The notes under the pieces are model-generated. The model was not told the origin of the DNA, did no database searches, and saw nothing but the letters and a program-made list of their open reading frames with translations. A stretch of 64,000 nucleotides of DNA, from NCBI GenBank assembly GCA_963575745.1, contig CAUYUJ010016893.1, forward strand, positions 486,342 through 550,341, given 5' to 3'. The stretch's first letter is position 1; the number at the start of each line of letters is the position of its first letter. A program made the position numbers and the translations under genes. Of this stretch, positions 22,691-34,079 are shown one piece after another. The stretch is from Prorocentrum cordatum. Taxonomy: Eukaryota; Sar; Dinophyceae; Prorocentrales; Prorocentraceae.

Positions 22691-24600
22691 AACCAGCCCC
22701 GCTGATTTCCCCCTCCTGCACCTCTGCCCGCAAGCTCCCTCGCCTGGGACTGCCCACGACAACGGAAACCAACAACCGGCAGGGCTCGAAGGCGCCCTGC
22801 ACACCTGCCAAGAAGGTCAGGCTCCAGACGACGCCGCGCACCCCAGAGTATAGGGGACAACGACGAGGGCTCGGCCCGCGCACGCGCGGCCGGCTACACG
22901 CCGCGGCCGCGTGCCAGCTCCCGCAGGAGCGACCGCGCCCCGGCGGCGTGCTCTCGTGGCGGGCAACAGGCGCCGGCCCTGCAGCCCCGCACTCGCAGCG
23001 GCCCCGCGCAACGACGGCAGGCCTCCCGCCCGTGCCCAGCGCGTCTCCAGGCGGAAGGGCCGTCGCAGCAGCCAGGGCAGCCGCCGCCGGAGCGCCTCCA
23101 GCAGCACCTCGATTACAGCACTTCTCCCCCGCTTCGTCGGCAGACGCCGCCGCGCGGGCCAGGCCCAGCTCGGGGGGCTCAGGCCCGACCACGACCCGAG
23201 CGAGGGGGCAGGCCCACCTGCCGCGCCCCACAGCGCGGGTCCCCTCCCCCCCACGTCAGGGCGCTCACCCTGAGCCGGGCTGTCCACCGCGCGGACGAGG
23301 CCACCCTCACCGATCTCCCAGACCTTGCACCGCCCCCATGCCCAAGCCTCGTCAGCAGGAGCGTCACATCCCCAGTGGCGGGCATGGCGATCCCTCCAGA
23401 TCGCCAAGAAGGGAAGGCTGACAATACCATTGCGCACGTTATGGTTCACTACGTCCGGGCGCTGCGCCACAACGTTGACAAGGCATGGCGGACGTGGGCC
23501 GACTCCCTACAGGACCGGCGCTCACCTTCCCAGCAGACCACCCCGCGAGATCCCAGGGCCTGGGCGGAGGACGACTGCAAAGGCTTCCTCACGCACATTT
23601 GCGGCACCACCCCCCAACAGCCGGATCCCAGCAGGAACGCACTGGGACGGGAGACCGCGCTGCTGTGCACCAGCGCACCACACGACAGCCAGATCAACAC
23701 CACTCCAGGAGAGGCCGGCAGCTCCGCCGAAGGGCCCACCGCGGGGGCCCCCACCCACCCCATCCCCACGCACCTGTCCCCCGCTGCAGGGCTCACCCCG
23801 AGCGCCTACACCCTCCCCGCCAGAGATCACTATCCGCCCACACCGTCTCCCCGCGCTGTGAAGTCGACTTCGGCGACCCCCCCGCCAGCCCCCCCGCCGG
23901 CGAGCGGGAGCATTCACCAACTCCGCCGCCCGGGGGACAGCAGCGTCGATCCACGCCCGTGCATCATCCGCGCAGAACTAGCGTCGAAAGGAGGCAGGAC
24001 TGACGAACCCGACGACGAGCGCGCACGCAAGAACCCGCACCCCCGCCCCGCCACCGGGGGACGCGCGTTGTCCAGCGGACTCTAGAGGCGCGCCCGCCCA
24101 TCGCCGCCACCACCGCACCGGGACCCTCACATCCACGTCAGGTGCACGCCCCACCACGACCCACACGACAGCCTCACACAACAAGCCCCGCCTGGATATC
24201 CGCTGGCATTAATGCGCGTGGAACTACCAAGTCCGCCCACGCGAGCCCCCTGAGAAGACCTTGCCGCCCCCCCTCCCTTCCTTCCTTCCGAGCCGCTTGG
24301 CGACGCCGCTCCGCACGGCGCCGCGGGCCGGGCCGCCCGGCGCGGCCCCTTTCACCCCGCGGACAGCTGTCTGCCGCGCGGTTTCCCTCCCCACGGCCGG
24401 GGCGCAAGGAGGGTGCCGCCCGACGCTGTGCGGCGGGCGCCCGCCTTCCGTGCCCCCGGGGAGGGGTCCCTCCGGGAGGCCTCCCTCCCGCGCCGCCGGA
24501 TCCCTTCCTCGTTCCCTGCCTCACTCCTCCCGCCCCCGGGGCGGCTCCCAGCCTGCACTCCTCGCTCGAAGGGGCCTGGCGCGCACTTCTCGGGAGGAGC
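22691..24600. other. GC-rich block with one coding-like frame
   Basis: The plus frame from 23,375 to 24,085 (236 codons) begins protein-like (ADNTIAHVMVHYVRALRHNV, then KAWRTWADSLQ) and decays into Pro/Thr/Ala-rich sequence. It starts at an internal GTG/ATG without recognisable signals. It may be one more fragment of the coding-derived block. Everything else in the interval is GC-rich shadow frame. Confidence 0.3.
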
Positions 24601-24614
24601 GGGGGGGGCAGGAT

Positions 24615-25090
24615 CATGGCGGAGGGGAGGGAGGAGGAGGCAGGAGGCGGGAGAGGGAGGAGCGGCGGGAGAGAGGGAAGGAGGAGGAGGAGGAGGAGGA
24701 GGAGGAGGAGAAGGAGGAGGAGGAGGAGGAAGAGGAGGAGGAGGAGGAGGAACGGGACCGGCAGCAGCAGCTGAAGGGGGAGCAGGAAGGACAGGGGAAG
24801 GATGAGGAGGGTGAGGAGGAGGCGGGATAAGGAGAATGAGGGGGAGCAGCAGCAGGAGGAGAGATGGCGAGGAGAGAGGGACGGCAGGGAGGGAGGAATG
24901 GAAGAAGGATGGAGAAGCGAGGTGGAGGAGGATCTAGGGCGAAGATGAGCGCGGCAGGAGCAAGGGGAGGAATGGGAGGATGAGAGTGAGGATGATGATG
25001 AGGAAGAAACGAAGGGAGAGGACGAGGAGGAGGAGGTGGAGCGTGGCGGAGGAGGAGGAGGAGGAGGAGAAGGAGGAGAAGGAGTGTCAG
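24615..25090. repeat. GGA/GAG purine-rich block
   Basis: Nearly pure purine from 24,615 to about 24,990, with pure (GGA)n at 24,680-24,750, then a second run at 25,025-25,085. The minus strand reads poly-Ser, poly-Pro and poly-Leu. Confidence 0.92.
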
Positions 25091-26100
25091 TAACCTGGGG
25101 TCCTCTGAGGGGCCCCTGGGGGCGACGCGTGTCTCCGAAACGCACGTCTCAGCCGAGATGATGTGGCGGCTGAAAGAGGGACACGGGAGACGATCAGCGC
25201 CAAATGAGAACACGGGTTGCACTGAGCGCGGATGCTATGACATCAGGCGTCGGGCGAGCAGCTGAAGAGGAGGAGGAGGAGTAGAAGGAGGAGCCACTAC
25301 CGCAAACCCTGTAGGCGCACGATCATCACTGCTAATCGTCACAGAGAGCTTGTTGAATACATGCTTTGTCCAACGGCACCAAAAGCCACACAACTTCACA
25401 AACAAAACGGAGGGGGAATTGTGCTGCATGGGCGACAGGGCAATCCGACTTCAATCATAACGGCGAACGCGGCGCAGAACCTTGCAAGAATGGCCAATCC
25501 GGCGTCAATGCGTCACGGTATCGGTGCACAAAGGCGTTCCGGACGACATGCGCGCAAGTGCTGTTTGTCGCATGTGTGTGTGCGCGTGTGGAGAAATCCG
25601 CCACCGTGCCCCCTGGCCCAGGCACGTGGAAGCGTGGAAGAATACTACGGGCTACCTGGCAGGGCTTTTCATAATCTGCTGAGGGACCGCCCCCCCTCTA
25701 CCAGCAGACTGCTGCGTGCATCCCCCCTGCTCGCCGAGGCCCCTTCCCTCGTGCCCGCTCGAGGAGGTTGCACCTCCAGCATGGCAGCCAATGCCCACAC
25801 CCTCCCTCCACGCGTGCCCGCTCATTTGAGTTTCTAGCGGCCGCGCCAACTGCACACGACAAGCAAAGAAGATGCACCCCACAGGGGGCACGAAGGCCTC
25901 CCCTGTCCCACCGGCGGCCCGAACGCACACGGGCAGGACTACACAAAAGGCAAGAAGGCCACCGGCCCCGTCCCAGCCGAGCACCGCCGGCGTCGACCAG
26001 GACCCCGCCGCCCCTCCACCCGCGCGAGGATGGTGCGCTTCCCGCATGGCAGCTAATGAAGGGGCCCTGGGACACACAAATAAATACACACAAATACAAA
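25091..26100. other. Unique sequence, nothing recognised
   Basis: No domain seen in any frame. It contains several copies of a loosely repeated GCCCGCTC(G/C)AGGA motif near 25,757, 26,020 and 26,279, which suggests old local duplication. Confidence 0.35.
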
Positions 26101-26103
26101 GAT

Positions 26104-26132
26104 TCCCCATATTTTCCTATATATATATATAG

Positions 26133-26164
<32 letters not shown>

Positions 26165-26215
26165 TCTGGGTCTTTGTCTTTCCCCCCACTTCCCATATTT
26201 TCCTGGGAGTCGACG
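26104..26215. repeat. TA dinucleotide tract with direct flanking repeats
   Basis: An AT-only TA run at 26,118-26,164 with a GATATGTG interruption. CCCATATTTTCCT occurs on both sides (26,107 and 26,191), so the TA tract sits between direct repeats. Confidence 0.9.
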
Positions 26216-26384
26216 ACTAATTGTGTCTGTGTGTTTTTTCCCCTCCTGAGCTCACGCCTGCATCCCCCCTCCGCGCGTGCCCGCTCCAGGATGGCGCCCG
26301 CTCGAGGAGCCTGCACTTCTCCCGCAGGCCCAGGCGCGGCTCCCAAGGCGCTCAAAGGGCCTCCCAAGCCACGACCCCTCGTTA

Positions 26385-26571
26385 CAGTCATCGGCCTGAC
26401 CTAAGGAACGATAAATAAGGAACGAAGCCCCTTTCTCCCAAGGAATAACGCATAGGGAACGACTGGCAAATAGTACATAACGCATAGGGAACGATAAATA
26501 ACGCATGCAAGCCTAAGGAACGACCGAGCCCCTTTTGAAAAGTAAGCGTTCCTTATTCCAGCCGCTCACTG
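26385..26571. mobile_element. Tc1/mariner-like MITE, divergent copy 3
   Basis: Begins CAGT and ends ACTG, each flanked by TA (26,383-26,384 and 26,572-26,573). Its first 60 bp match the other copies (CTGACCTAAGGAACG, AATAAGGAACGA). The middle differs and contains a tandem AACGCATAGGGAACG motif. Length is 187 bp. Non-coding. Confidence 0.7.
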
Positions 26572-26604
26572 TAAAACCAATGGATGAGCGTTCCGAGCTT
26601 CCAA

Positions 26605-27130
26605 GACGGCCAGGCCCGTGCGGGTAACCAAGTACACCAAGTAGGTCCAGGATGCCTCGCAGACGGCCCAAGATGGCCCCAAGGCGGCCGAATATTTGCG
26701 ACAACACGGCCCAAAATGCCTCCAAGAGGGCCCAAAAGGGCCACAAGATGACCTCCAACAGGGTCCGAAGAATCCAACGTCCATCATATCAGTTCTGTGT
26801 TACTCTTCGCATTCTCGCCGTTCCTGGCTGCCGTCAGCTCAAGACGGCCCAAGAAGACTCCACGATGGCCCAAGAGGCATCCAAGATGGCCCCAAGACGG
26901 CCCAAGAGGGTCCCCCGTGGGAACCAAGACGGCCTCAGAAGGCCCTTCGACGGCCCAAGACGGCGCCAAGCCGGCCCCAGGACGGCCCCCAGATACCCAC
27001 CATAAGGCCAAGAGGGCCCCAAGGCGGCCCAAGAGAACCCCAAACCAGCGTAAGAGGGACCCAAGACGGCCCAAGATGTCCCCTAGGGACCCCCAAGACT
27101 GCCGCACAGGAAGCCAAGACAGTCCCACGA
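26605..27130. repeat. CCAAGACGGCCC minisatellite, array A
   Basis: Degenerate tandem units alternating CCAAGACGGCC and CCAAGAGGGCC (10-12 bp). The same family forms array B at 51.7-52.3 kb. Frames read QDGPRRP-like on plus and LGPSWGHLG-like on minus, both repeat artefacts. Confidence 0.9.
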
Positions 27131-27144
27131 CGGTCCGAACGAGT

Positions 27145-27147
<3 letters not shown>

Positions 27148-27228
<81 letters not shown>

Positions 27229-27930
27229 GAGCAGCAGCAGCAGCAGCAGCATCATCATCGTCATCATCATCTTCATCATCTTCATCATCATCACCAGCAG
27301 CAGCAGCATCATCATCATCATCAGCATCATCATTATCATCATTACCATCATCAGCATCATCATCAGCAGCAGCACCATCATGATGGTCATGATTGTCATC
27401 ACGATCATACTCATCATCATCAGCATCATCACCATCGTCAGCATGACCTTCATGGTCATAATCATCCTATCATAATCATCATCAGCAGCACCACCACCAA
27501 CAGCGACATCATCAGCATCATCATCATCCGCATCATCATTATCATCATCAGCATCGACCCACCACCACCCTCATCATCAGCATCATCACGATCATCATCA
27601 CGATCGTCACCATCACCATCACCATCACCATCATCATCATCAGCAGCATCATCATCACCATCGGCATCATCATGATCATCAGCAGCATCATCCCCGTCAG
27701 AAACTTCATCGTAATCCTCCTCCTCCTCATCCTCACCCTCATCCTCTTTTTCAATCATCGGCATGATCCTCCTCTTCTTACTATTCCTCCTCATCATCAT
27801 CAACATCGTCTCACCATCATCCTCATCATAATCTTAACCATCGCCATCGATTACCATCGTCGTCATCATCGTCATCATCTCCATTATCCTCATAATCCTC
27901 ATTCTCCTCATCACGGTTCCCCCAAGCCTG
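27148..27930. repeat. CAT/CAG/ATC triplet repeat block
   Basis: Pure CAT triplets at 27,150-27,207, CAG blocks at about 27,208-27,255, then about 600 bp of degenerate CAT/CAG/CAC/CAA triplets that fade into TCC triplets. Frames read poly-His, poly-Ser, poly-Ile, poly-Met and poly-Asp. Confidence 0.93.
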
Positions 27931-28555
27931 GAAACAGGAAATTTCACACGCGACGGCCTCCCGGAATCCCTCGAACTATCGCCACCCAGAATGCTGGGCT
28001 GGCACGGTGGCGATGCTTGCCGCAGGCAGCTGGATATCTGCGATCTACAGGAGTCTCAGGACTGCTACGCCCCTTCACAAAGAACTCAATTTTGTGCAAG
28101 GGTGACCCCCCATCGTGCACCCGCCAATTGGACGCACTGGTACGCCGGAGGAAGGAATGTGGAAAGATAAACGCGACCACGAATCTCCACACAACCTGCA
28201 CAAGAAAGCTAGTCAAAAGGTTGCCAGACAAACGGGGAAAGCCACACAAGCAAACCTGCAGTAAATCTGACGCGCGCAAGTTTACACTTCCAGGAAGCCA
28301 GAACACACACACACAGGGCTGGATTCACATTTGGAGCACCCAGAGGCCATGCGCTGGATACACATTCACAAACCCAATACGCACGGCCGACTCTAGGAAC
28401 CCAGAATCAAACACTGTGATCGACCTCGTCTCACCTGTACTTCCTTCCGCCGGCCTGCCGCCAGCGGACCCGCCGCCGTTTTGCTTCCTGCAGCTCCCGC
28501 CGGCTCCCGCCGAGCGCGAGGATGTGCCGAAAGCGAGGCCCGCTCTGGCACGCCC
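27931..28555. other. Unique sequence, nothing recognised
   Basis: No domain recognised. A short AC run is at 28,303-28,314. Open frames enter from the neighbouring repeats. Confidence 0.35.
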
Positions 28556-28558
28556 AAA

Positions 28559-28690
28559 AGTGTGTGTGTGTGTTGTGTGTTGTGTGTTGTGTGTTGTGTG
28601 TTGTGTGTTGTGTGTTGTGTGTTGTGTGTTGTGTGTTGTGTGTTGTGTTGTGTGTTGTGTGTTGTGTGTGTTGTGTGTGTGTGTGTTCCC
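28559..28690. repeat. TGTGTTG heptamer array
   Basis: About 16 tandem copies of a 7-bp unit, TGTGTTG, with one 5-bp and a few 9-bp variants, ending in a plain TG run. Because seven is not a multiple of three, the three plus frames cycle through Cys/Val/Leu and the minus frames through Thr/His/Gln/Asn. Confidence 0.95.
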
Positions 28691-28794
28691 CTCTGCGCTC
28701 CCCTCGCTCGGCGGCCGACCTCTCCCTCTCCAGCCGCCTCCGCGCTCCGTGCCCGCCGCGCCCCGCGGGCACCGACCCCCGCACCTGCGTCCGC

Positions 28795-28995
28795 CGCCTC
28801 CTCCTCCTCCCCTCCTCCTTCTCCTCCTCCCCCCCCTCCCCCTCCCCCTCCTCCTCCCCCCTCCTCTCCTCCTCCTCCTCCTCTCCTCCTCCTCCTCCTC
28901 CTCCTCCTCCTCCTCCTCCTCCTCCCCTCCTCCTCCTCCTCCTCCCCCTCCTCCGTCCTCCCCCTCCTCCTCCTCCCCCTCCTCCTCCTCCGCGT
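28795..28995. repeat. CCT triplet tract
   Basis: About 200 bp of nearly pure pyrimidine, with the longest CCT run at 28,886-28,922. Confidence 0.95.
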
Positions 28996-29915
28996 CCGAG
29001 GCAAAGCCAGAGGCCAGGCCCCGAGGCGAAAGGAGGGGGCACGCCCTGGATGCCAAGGCAGCGCCTCCGGGGGGCCGCATCGCACGAGGCGCGGGAGCGG
29101 CGTGTCGAGCGTGCATAACGCCCGCAGCTGAGCGCTGGGACCAGCCAGGTCGAACGCAGTTAGGCATCGAACGGTTCGAACGGGTCGGACGAAGCGGAGC
29201 GCACAATCGTGGCTGGCTTCCATGGCGCCTCCAGGCGCCGGAGGCGCCCGGGTACCAGGGAAGATACCCGGCAGCGGGGCCGAACACAGGTGCACGCAAG
29301 AGATGTCGTAGCCCCGCCTTTCCCTACCCCCGAATCGTCCGAGCCGAGACTTTTTCGAAGCACCATATCATCCCAATCTGCGGCTCGTGAGACGAGCCCC
29401 ATGGGTACCACGTCGACGGGTCGACCGACAATGCAGGCCTTTTCACGGGTTAGACGGACAATTCGGCGGTGGACAAACCTCCCTTTAGTAAACCTCCCCT
29501 TAGTGTAAACGGCCTGGGGCCAAAACCGACGGACCTGGACCCGCAAAAATGACGGCCGCGACGCCCTCTCGCGAACCGAAAACGGCCAATTCCTCAATCG
29601 ACGTGTCAGGGTAGGAGGTCTGTCCAGCCCCGAACAATTCTGGAGACCTCAAACCATCATTCTTCTCCTCCTCCGTTCACCATCTGCCCCGCGGCGCCCA
29701 CATCCCTCAGAAGAAACACACACACACACACGACATCAGGCCCCATGGGAGTCATCGCCGTGATGCTCATGTTCGGACGTACCCACCCTGGCTATCATCA
29801 TCACGGCCTCTGTTAAAAGTTACAGCGTAAAGTAGCTCACTAAAAGCAGATCACCAGCGTTGGTATTGAGATTGGACGCCGACCCAAGATAATGTTGGCG
29901 TGCATCTATGGAGTA
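28996..29915. other. Unique sequence, nothing recognised
   Basis: Ordinary mixed composition. A near repeat CCTCCC(C)TTAGT occurs twice at 29,480-29,508. No gene recognised. Confidence 0.4.
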
Positions 29916-30091
29916 CAGTCGGGGCGTTGACCTAAGGAACCCTAAATAAGGAACGAGGTCCCTTTATTCCAGAAGTTAAACTTCAATTTCCGATCGAAAA
30001 CATAAGGAAAACCTGAGGCAAGCTGTGAAACACTTCAGGAGCGCGGAGCCCCTCCCCAACCAAAAGGGTTCCTTCTTCAGGGCCCCGACTG
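29916..30091. mobile_element. Tc1/mariner-like MITE, copy 2 (best preserved)
   Basis: A 176-bp non-coding element with perfect 10-bp terminal inverted repeats, CAGTCGGGGC and GCCCCGACTG, and a TA on each side (29,914-29,915 and 30,092-30,093). Counting the TA target, 12 bp are inverted. CAGT termini with TA duplication are the hallmark of Tc1/mariner and their MITEs. It aligns end to end with 15,538-15,710. No transposase is present in the window. Confidence 0.88.
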
Positions 30092-30093
30092 TA

Positions 30094-30641
30094 GGGTGCC
30101 CGCGCGTGGGGCAAGAGAAGGGGGGAATGCAGGAACAACACGAGGGAGCCAAGCGAGCAGTGAGGCGGGCGGCGAGTAAGAATAAATACTTGTGAGGCCC
30201 ACCGGCGGAGCCGCATTCGGTAGGCAATTCACGCCCTCTTGGCGAGCCTGGGTAAGATGGATCTGATGAGGATATCGCTTCCACTTGCGTTAGCTTCACA
30301 AGAGCTGAGAGACGTCCGTCGACTCTTCCCCGCCGGCTGGGAGCGCAACTCTTCCCCTGCCAGCCTAGAACGTGCACGCCGCAGCGCAGCCGAAGTTTCA
30401 AGGTCGAATGCCGCGTGCCAATCTCAGGGACAGACACGAACGAGGGAGAAGCGGCGGGGGAGAGCACCCCACCCGTTCACGCCATCCAGGCACAGGTCCA
30501 AGACTTCCGCGGAAGGTAAGGATACGACAGAAGTGCGTGTGCGAGAGAGGGAGAGAGAGGGAGAGAGAGAGAGAGATAGAGAGTGAGAGAGGTAAAGAAG
30601 AGAGAGGCGCTCACGGAAGTGGTCCTGGCCCATGGTGTCCT
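30094..30641. other. Unique sequence with a GA run
   Basis: A GA dinucleotide tract lies at 30,543-30,592. Otherwise no recognised feature. Confidence 0.4.
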
Positions 30642-32628
30642 CCAAATGGGGGGAGAGCGTGATCCACCGCCGCTTTAATATAGAAAATTCCCCCCCTCTT
30701 CCTCCGGAACCCGGGAACCCCCCCCCCCCCCGTCCGAAAATTCTCCCCCTCCCCCCCTGCTCGAACCGCTTCCCCCCCCCCCCCCCCCGCCCCCCGGCAA
30801 TCACCCCCCGCCCCTCTAACCCCTTCCCCCCCCCCCGGAAACCGGAAAACCGGGGGTCACAACCGGTTCGAACCCCCCCCCCCCCCACACTCGCCGCCGG
30901 CAAACGACTCCCAGGTCCCCACCACCGTCCTCACCTCCGCCCCCCTCACCACTGTCCCCACCAACACCGTCCCCACCACTGTTCCACTGTCCCCACTGTT
31001 CCCACCACTGTCCCCACTGTCCCCACCACTGTCCCCACTGTCCCCACCAGTGCCCCACCAGTGCCCCACTGTCCCCACCACTGTCCCACTGTCCACACTG
31101 TCCCCGCCGCTGTCCCACTGAGCTGTTCTACTGTTCCCACTGTCCCCACCACTGTCCCCACTGTACCACTGTCCCATTGTCCCACCACCGTCCTCACCAC
31201 CGCCCTCCTCACTGTCCCCACCACCACCGTCCCCACCACTGTACCCACTGTCCCCACCAGTGCCCCCACAACTGTCGCACTGTCCCCACTGTCCCAGCTA
31301 CTGTCCCCACCACAGTCCCACTCTCCCAACTGTCCCCACAACTGTCCCACTGTCCCCACTGTCCCCACCACTGTCCCCACTGTCCCCACCGCTGTCCCAC
31401 TGTGCTGTCCCACTGTCCCCACTGTCCTCACCACCGTCCTCACCACTGTCCCAATGTCCCCTCTGTCCCCACCACTGTCCCAACTGACCCCACCGCTGTT
31501 CCACTGTGCTGTCCCACTGCCCCCACTGTCCCCACCACTGTCCCAATGTCCACTCTGTCCCCACTACTCTCCACACTGTACCTTACTACTGTCCCATTGT
31601 CCCACGACCGTCCTCCCCACCGCCCTCACCACTGTCCCCACCACTACCGTCCCCACCACTGCCCCAATATTCCCACTGTCTCTACCACTGTCCCACTGTC
31701 CCCACACCACTGTCCCCACCACAACTGTCCTAACCAATGTCCCACTGACCCCACTGTCCCCACCACTGCCCCCACCAGTGTCTCTTTGTGACCACTGTCC
31801 CCACCACTGTCCCCATTAGGGTCCCGCTCTCCTCACTGTCCCCACCACTGTCCAACTGTCCTCACTGTCCCCGCCCCTGTCCCACTGTTCCCACTGTCCC
31901 CACCGCTGTTCCACTGTGCTGTCCCCCCGTCCCCACTGTCCCCTCCACTCTCCCACTGTCCCCAATGTCCCCACCACTCTCCCCGCTGTCCCCACCACTA
32001 TCACCACCTCTGTCCTGCTGTCCCACCACCGTCCTCACCACCGCACTCACCACTGTCCCCACCACTACCGTCCCCACCACTGTCCCACTTTCCGCTCTGT
32101 TCCCACCACTGTCCCACTAACCCCGCACCACTGTCCCCACCACCACCGTCCCCACCACTGTCGCACTGTCCCCACTGTCCCTTCCACTGTCCCACTGTCC
32201 CCACTCTTCCCACCACTGTCCCTACTGTATCCACCAGTGCCCCCACTACTGTCGCACTGTCCGCACTGTCTTCACCACTGTCCCCATTACGGTCCCACTC
32301 TCCTCACTGTCCCCACTGTCCCCAGCACTGTCCCCACCGTCCCCACTGCCCACCACCATCCCCACCACCGCCCTCCTCACTGTTCCCACGACAGTTCCCC
32401 ATCCGAAGTGGGGAAGGAGGGGGAGTCGTTTGCCGGCGGCGACGACGGGGGGAGGGTGTTCGAACCGGTAGTGACCCCCCCCTCTTTCATGATGGACCAG
32501 GGAGGCAAGGGTTCGAACTGGTAGTGACACCCCTCCAGTTTTCTGGAGGGGGGGGAAGGGTTGGAAACCCTCAGTGACCCCCCCCGTTTTCTGCCAGCAG
32601 CGGCAGAACACGCTCTTTCCCAGATGGG
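30642..32628. mobile_element. Fold-back element, copy 1, with target duplications
   Basis: The element body is 30,651-32,619, flanked by 9-bp near-identical repeats, CCAAATGGG (30,642-30,650) and CCAGATGGG (32,620-32,628). The 5' end contains AGAGCGTGATCCACCGC and the 3' end, read on the minus strand, AGAGCGTGTTCTGCCGC. Inside the left end come C-rich modules with GGTCACAACCGGTTCGAACC; at the right end the same modules appear inverted as GGTTCGAACCGGTAGTGACC. A perfect 21-bp inner inverted repeat (about 30,890-30,912 and 32,417-32,437) brackets the central minisatellite. No protein is encoded, so movement would need an enzyme supplied in trans. Confidence 0.82.
30925..32400. repeat. TGTCCCCACCAC minisatellite core of fold-back copy 1
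   Basis: About 1.45 kb of degenerate units built from TGTCCCCACCAC and TGTCCCCAC, with GCTGTCCCACTGTGCTG and CACCGTCCTCACCACCGCC higher-order variants recurring every few hundred bases. The frames read CPHHCPH, SPLSPPLS, VPTTVPT on plus and GTVVGTV, WGQWGQ on minus. These are not real proteins. Confidence 0.93.
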
Positions 32629-33455
32629 CACAGCCAAGGCCGAGAAGCACGCCTGAAGCTTCCACATGGCCCAGCATCTGGGAACACCTTGGGCCAGGGA
32701 CACCTCCGTCAACACCCGACACTCAGGAGAGGCTTTACGGTCGGGAACGTTTGCTCAGCGTGTCGCTGCAGCGGCCCCGGCGACACGCTATGCCTGACAA
32801 GCGAATTGCGTGTCGTTCCGCTCCGCGGGGCGGGAGGCTGGGAAACGCTCGACACGTGGACGCCTGGGACCGCGAATTTGATAGCGCGTCCCGCCGAGGC
32901 ATGGTGGGCCAGAACCGGCGGCGCGACACGCGATCCAAAAGTTCCCGACTGGAAGTCTGCTTGGAGGCTTACCAGGCCGAGTCCCTCGACCTAAACCTGA
33001 CTTGCTCCAACCCGACTCAGTGTCGCCTGAGGGGAGGCCAGGTACAGCTGGAGGCCCAACAGATAAGAGACCGTTCTTCTTTGAATCGGCGATAACCCAG
33101 GTTATCCGGGGGGGAGGAGGGGGCCGGCCGATAAACTAACCCTCGCGCTGTGGGCAGCACTACATATGCCCGCGCCCCCCCATCCCGCGGACCTGCACCA
33201 CCGGCAAAACGTTAGGTTATCCTGGGGGGGGCGGCGGGGGAAGGGGGGCAAGCCCGACAAACCCGGTTATCGCCCGACCCCCAGAAAAAAACAGTCTCTA
33301 GGAGTCGATTGGGACTCCCGCTGGGCTCGGCATCGCCCGAGCCTTGGGCGCCAGGGACGCTCCAAAGGCGCTGCCGAGGGGGTCACCGCTCGGCGGCGCG
33401 CCGCCTCCCCGAGGTGGCCGGCCCCTCGGAGGCACGCTTTCGCCCCCGCCCACCC
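32629..33455. other. Unique sequence, nothing recognised
   Basis: GC-rich. The repeated phrase CGGTTATC/AGGTTATCC(G/T)GGGGGG occurs around 33,090-33,112 and 33,212-33,232. No gene recognised. Confidence 0.4.
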
Positions 33456-33457
33456 CT

Positions 33458-33560
33458 CCTTCTCCTCCTCCTCCTCCTCCTCCTCCTCCTCCTCCTCCTC
33501 CTCCTCCTCCTCCTCCTCCTCCTCCTCCTCCTCCTCCTCCTCCCCCCTCCTCCTCCCTCC
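33458..33560. repeat. CCT triplet tract
   Basis: About 27 CCT units, then poly-C-rich CTCCCTCCCC. Confidence 0.95.
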
Positions 33561-33569
33561 CCCCCCCCA

Positions 33570-33945
33570 CCCAGAACCATCAGACACACACACACACACA
33601 CGAGATCTTCCCAAGGCCTCGTCCATCCTCGGCCATAGGACCTCGGTCCTCGGGAGGAGCTGTCGATCCTCGAGCCTCTAACCTCGATCCCCAGAGCAGG
33701 GGTGGACCTAGACAGTGTTTTGGCGATTTCGTGGGCCGTTTTCATTTCGGTGTCGTTTTGCAGCGAGGGCGAACTCGAGACGAGGCGAGGGAACACGAAG
33801 ACAAAGCGAAAACGAAAACACGGTTTAGGTCCAGCCCCCGCCCCAGAGCCATCCGACACACACACACACACAAGATCTTCCCAAGGCCTCGGCGATCCTC
33901 GGCCATCGAACCTCGATCCTCAGGAGGAGCTGGCGACCCCCCTTA
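33570..33945. repeat. Direct duplication ~270 bp apart (AC run plus AAGGCCTCG module)
   Basis: Two copies of a roughly 100-bp segment, at about 33,572-33,690 and 33,842-33,945. Both start CAGA(A/G)CCATC, pass through an AC run and continue GATCTTCCCAAGGCCTCG, then CATCCTCGGCCAT and GATCCTC-rich sequence. The second copy is diverged by small substitutions. Confidence 0.85.
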
Positions 33946-34079
33946 GTGCCCTAGTGAGCAGACGAGATCGCCGCCTGGACGGACAGGTGCCTGTCCTCCT
34001 CGAGAGAGCAAGGGGAAACCTGAGCATGTTCTTGGGGCGGAGGGCTCAAGATGAAATCCAGATGGACTTCCGCACCTCG

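Noticed and set aside
28559-28690. Telomere sequence
   Set aside because: The unit TGTGTTG does not match known telomere units, lies internally and is flanked by unique DNA on both sides.
27672-29390. A 572-codon plus-strand open frame
   Set aside because: It strings together ATC, TGTGTTG and CCT repeats; the unique segments between them show no domain.
30632-31819. A His/Cys/Pro-rich repeat protein (CPHHCPH)
   Set aside because: It is the TGTCCCCACCAC minisatellite core of the fold-back element, read in frame.
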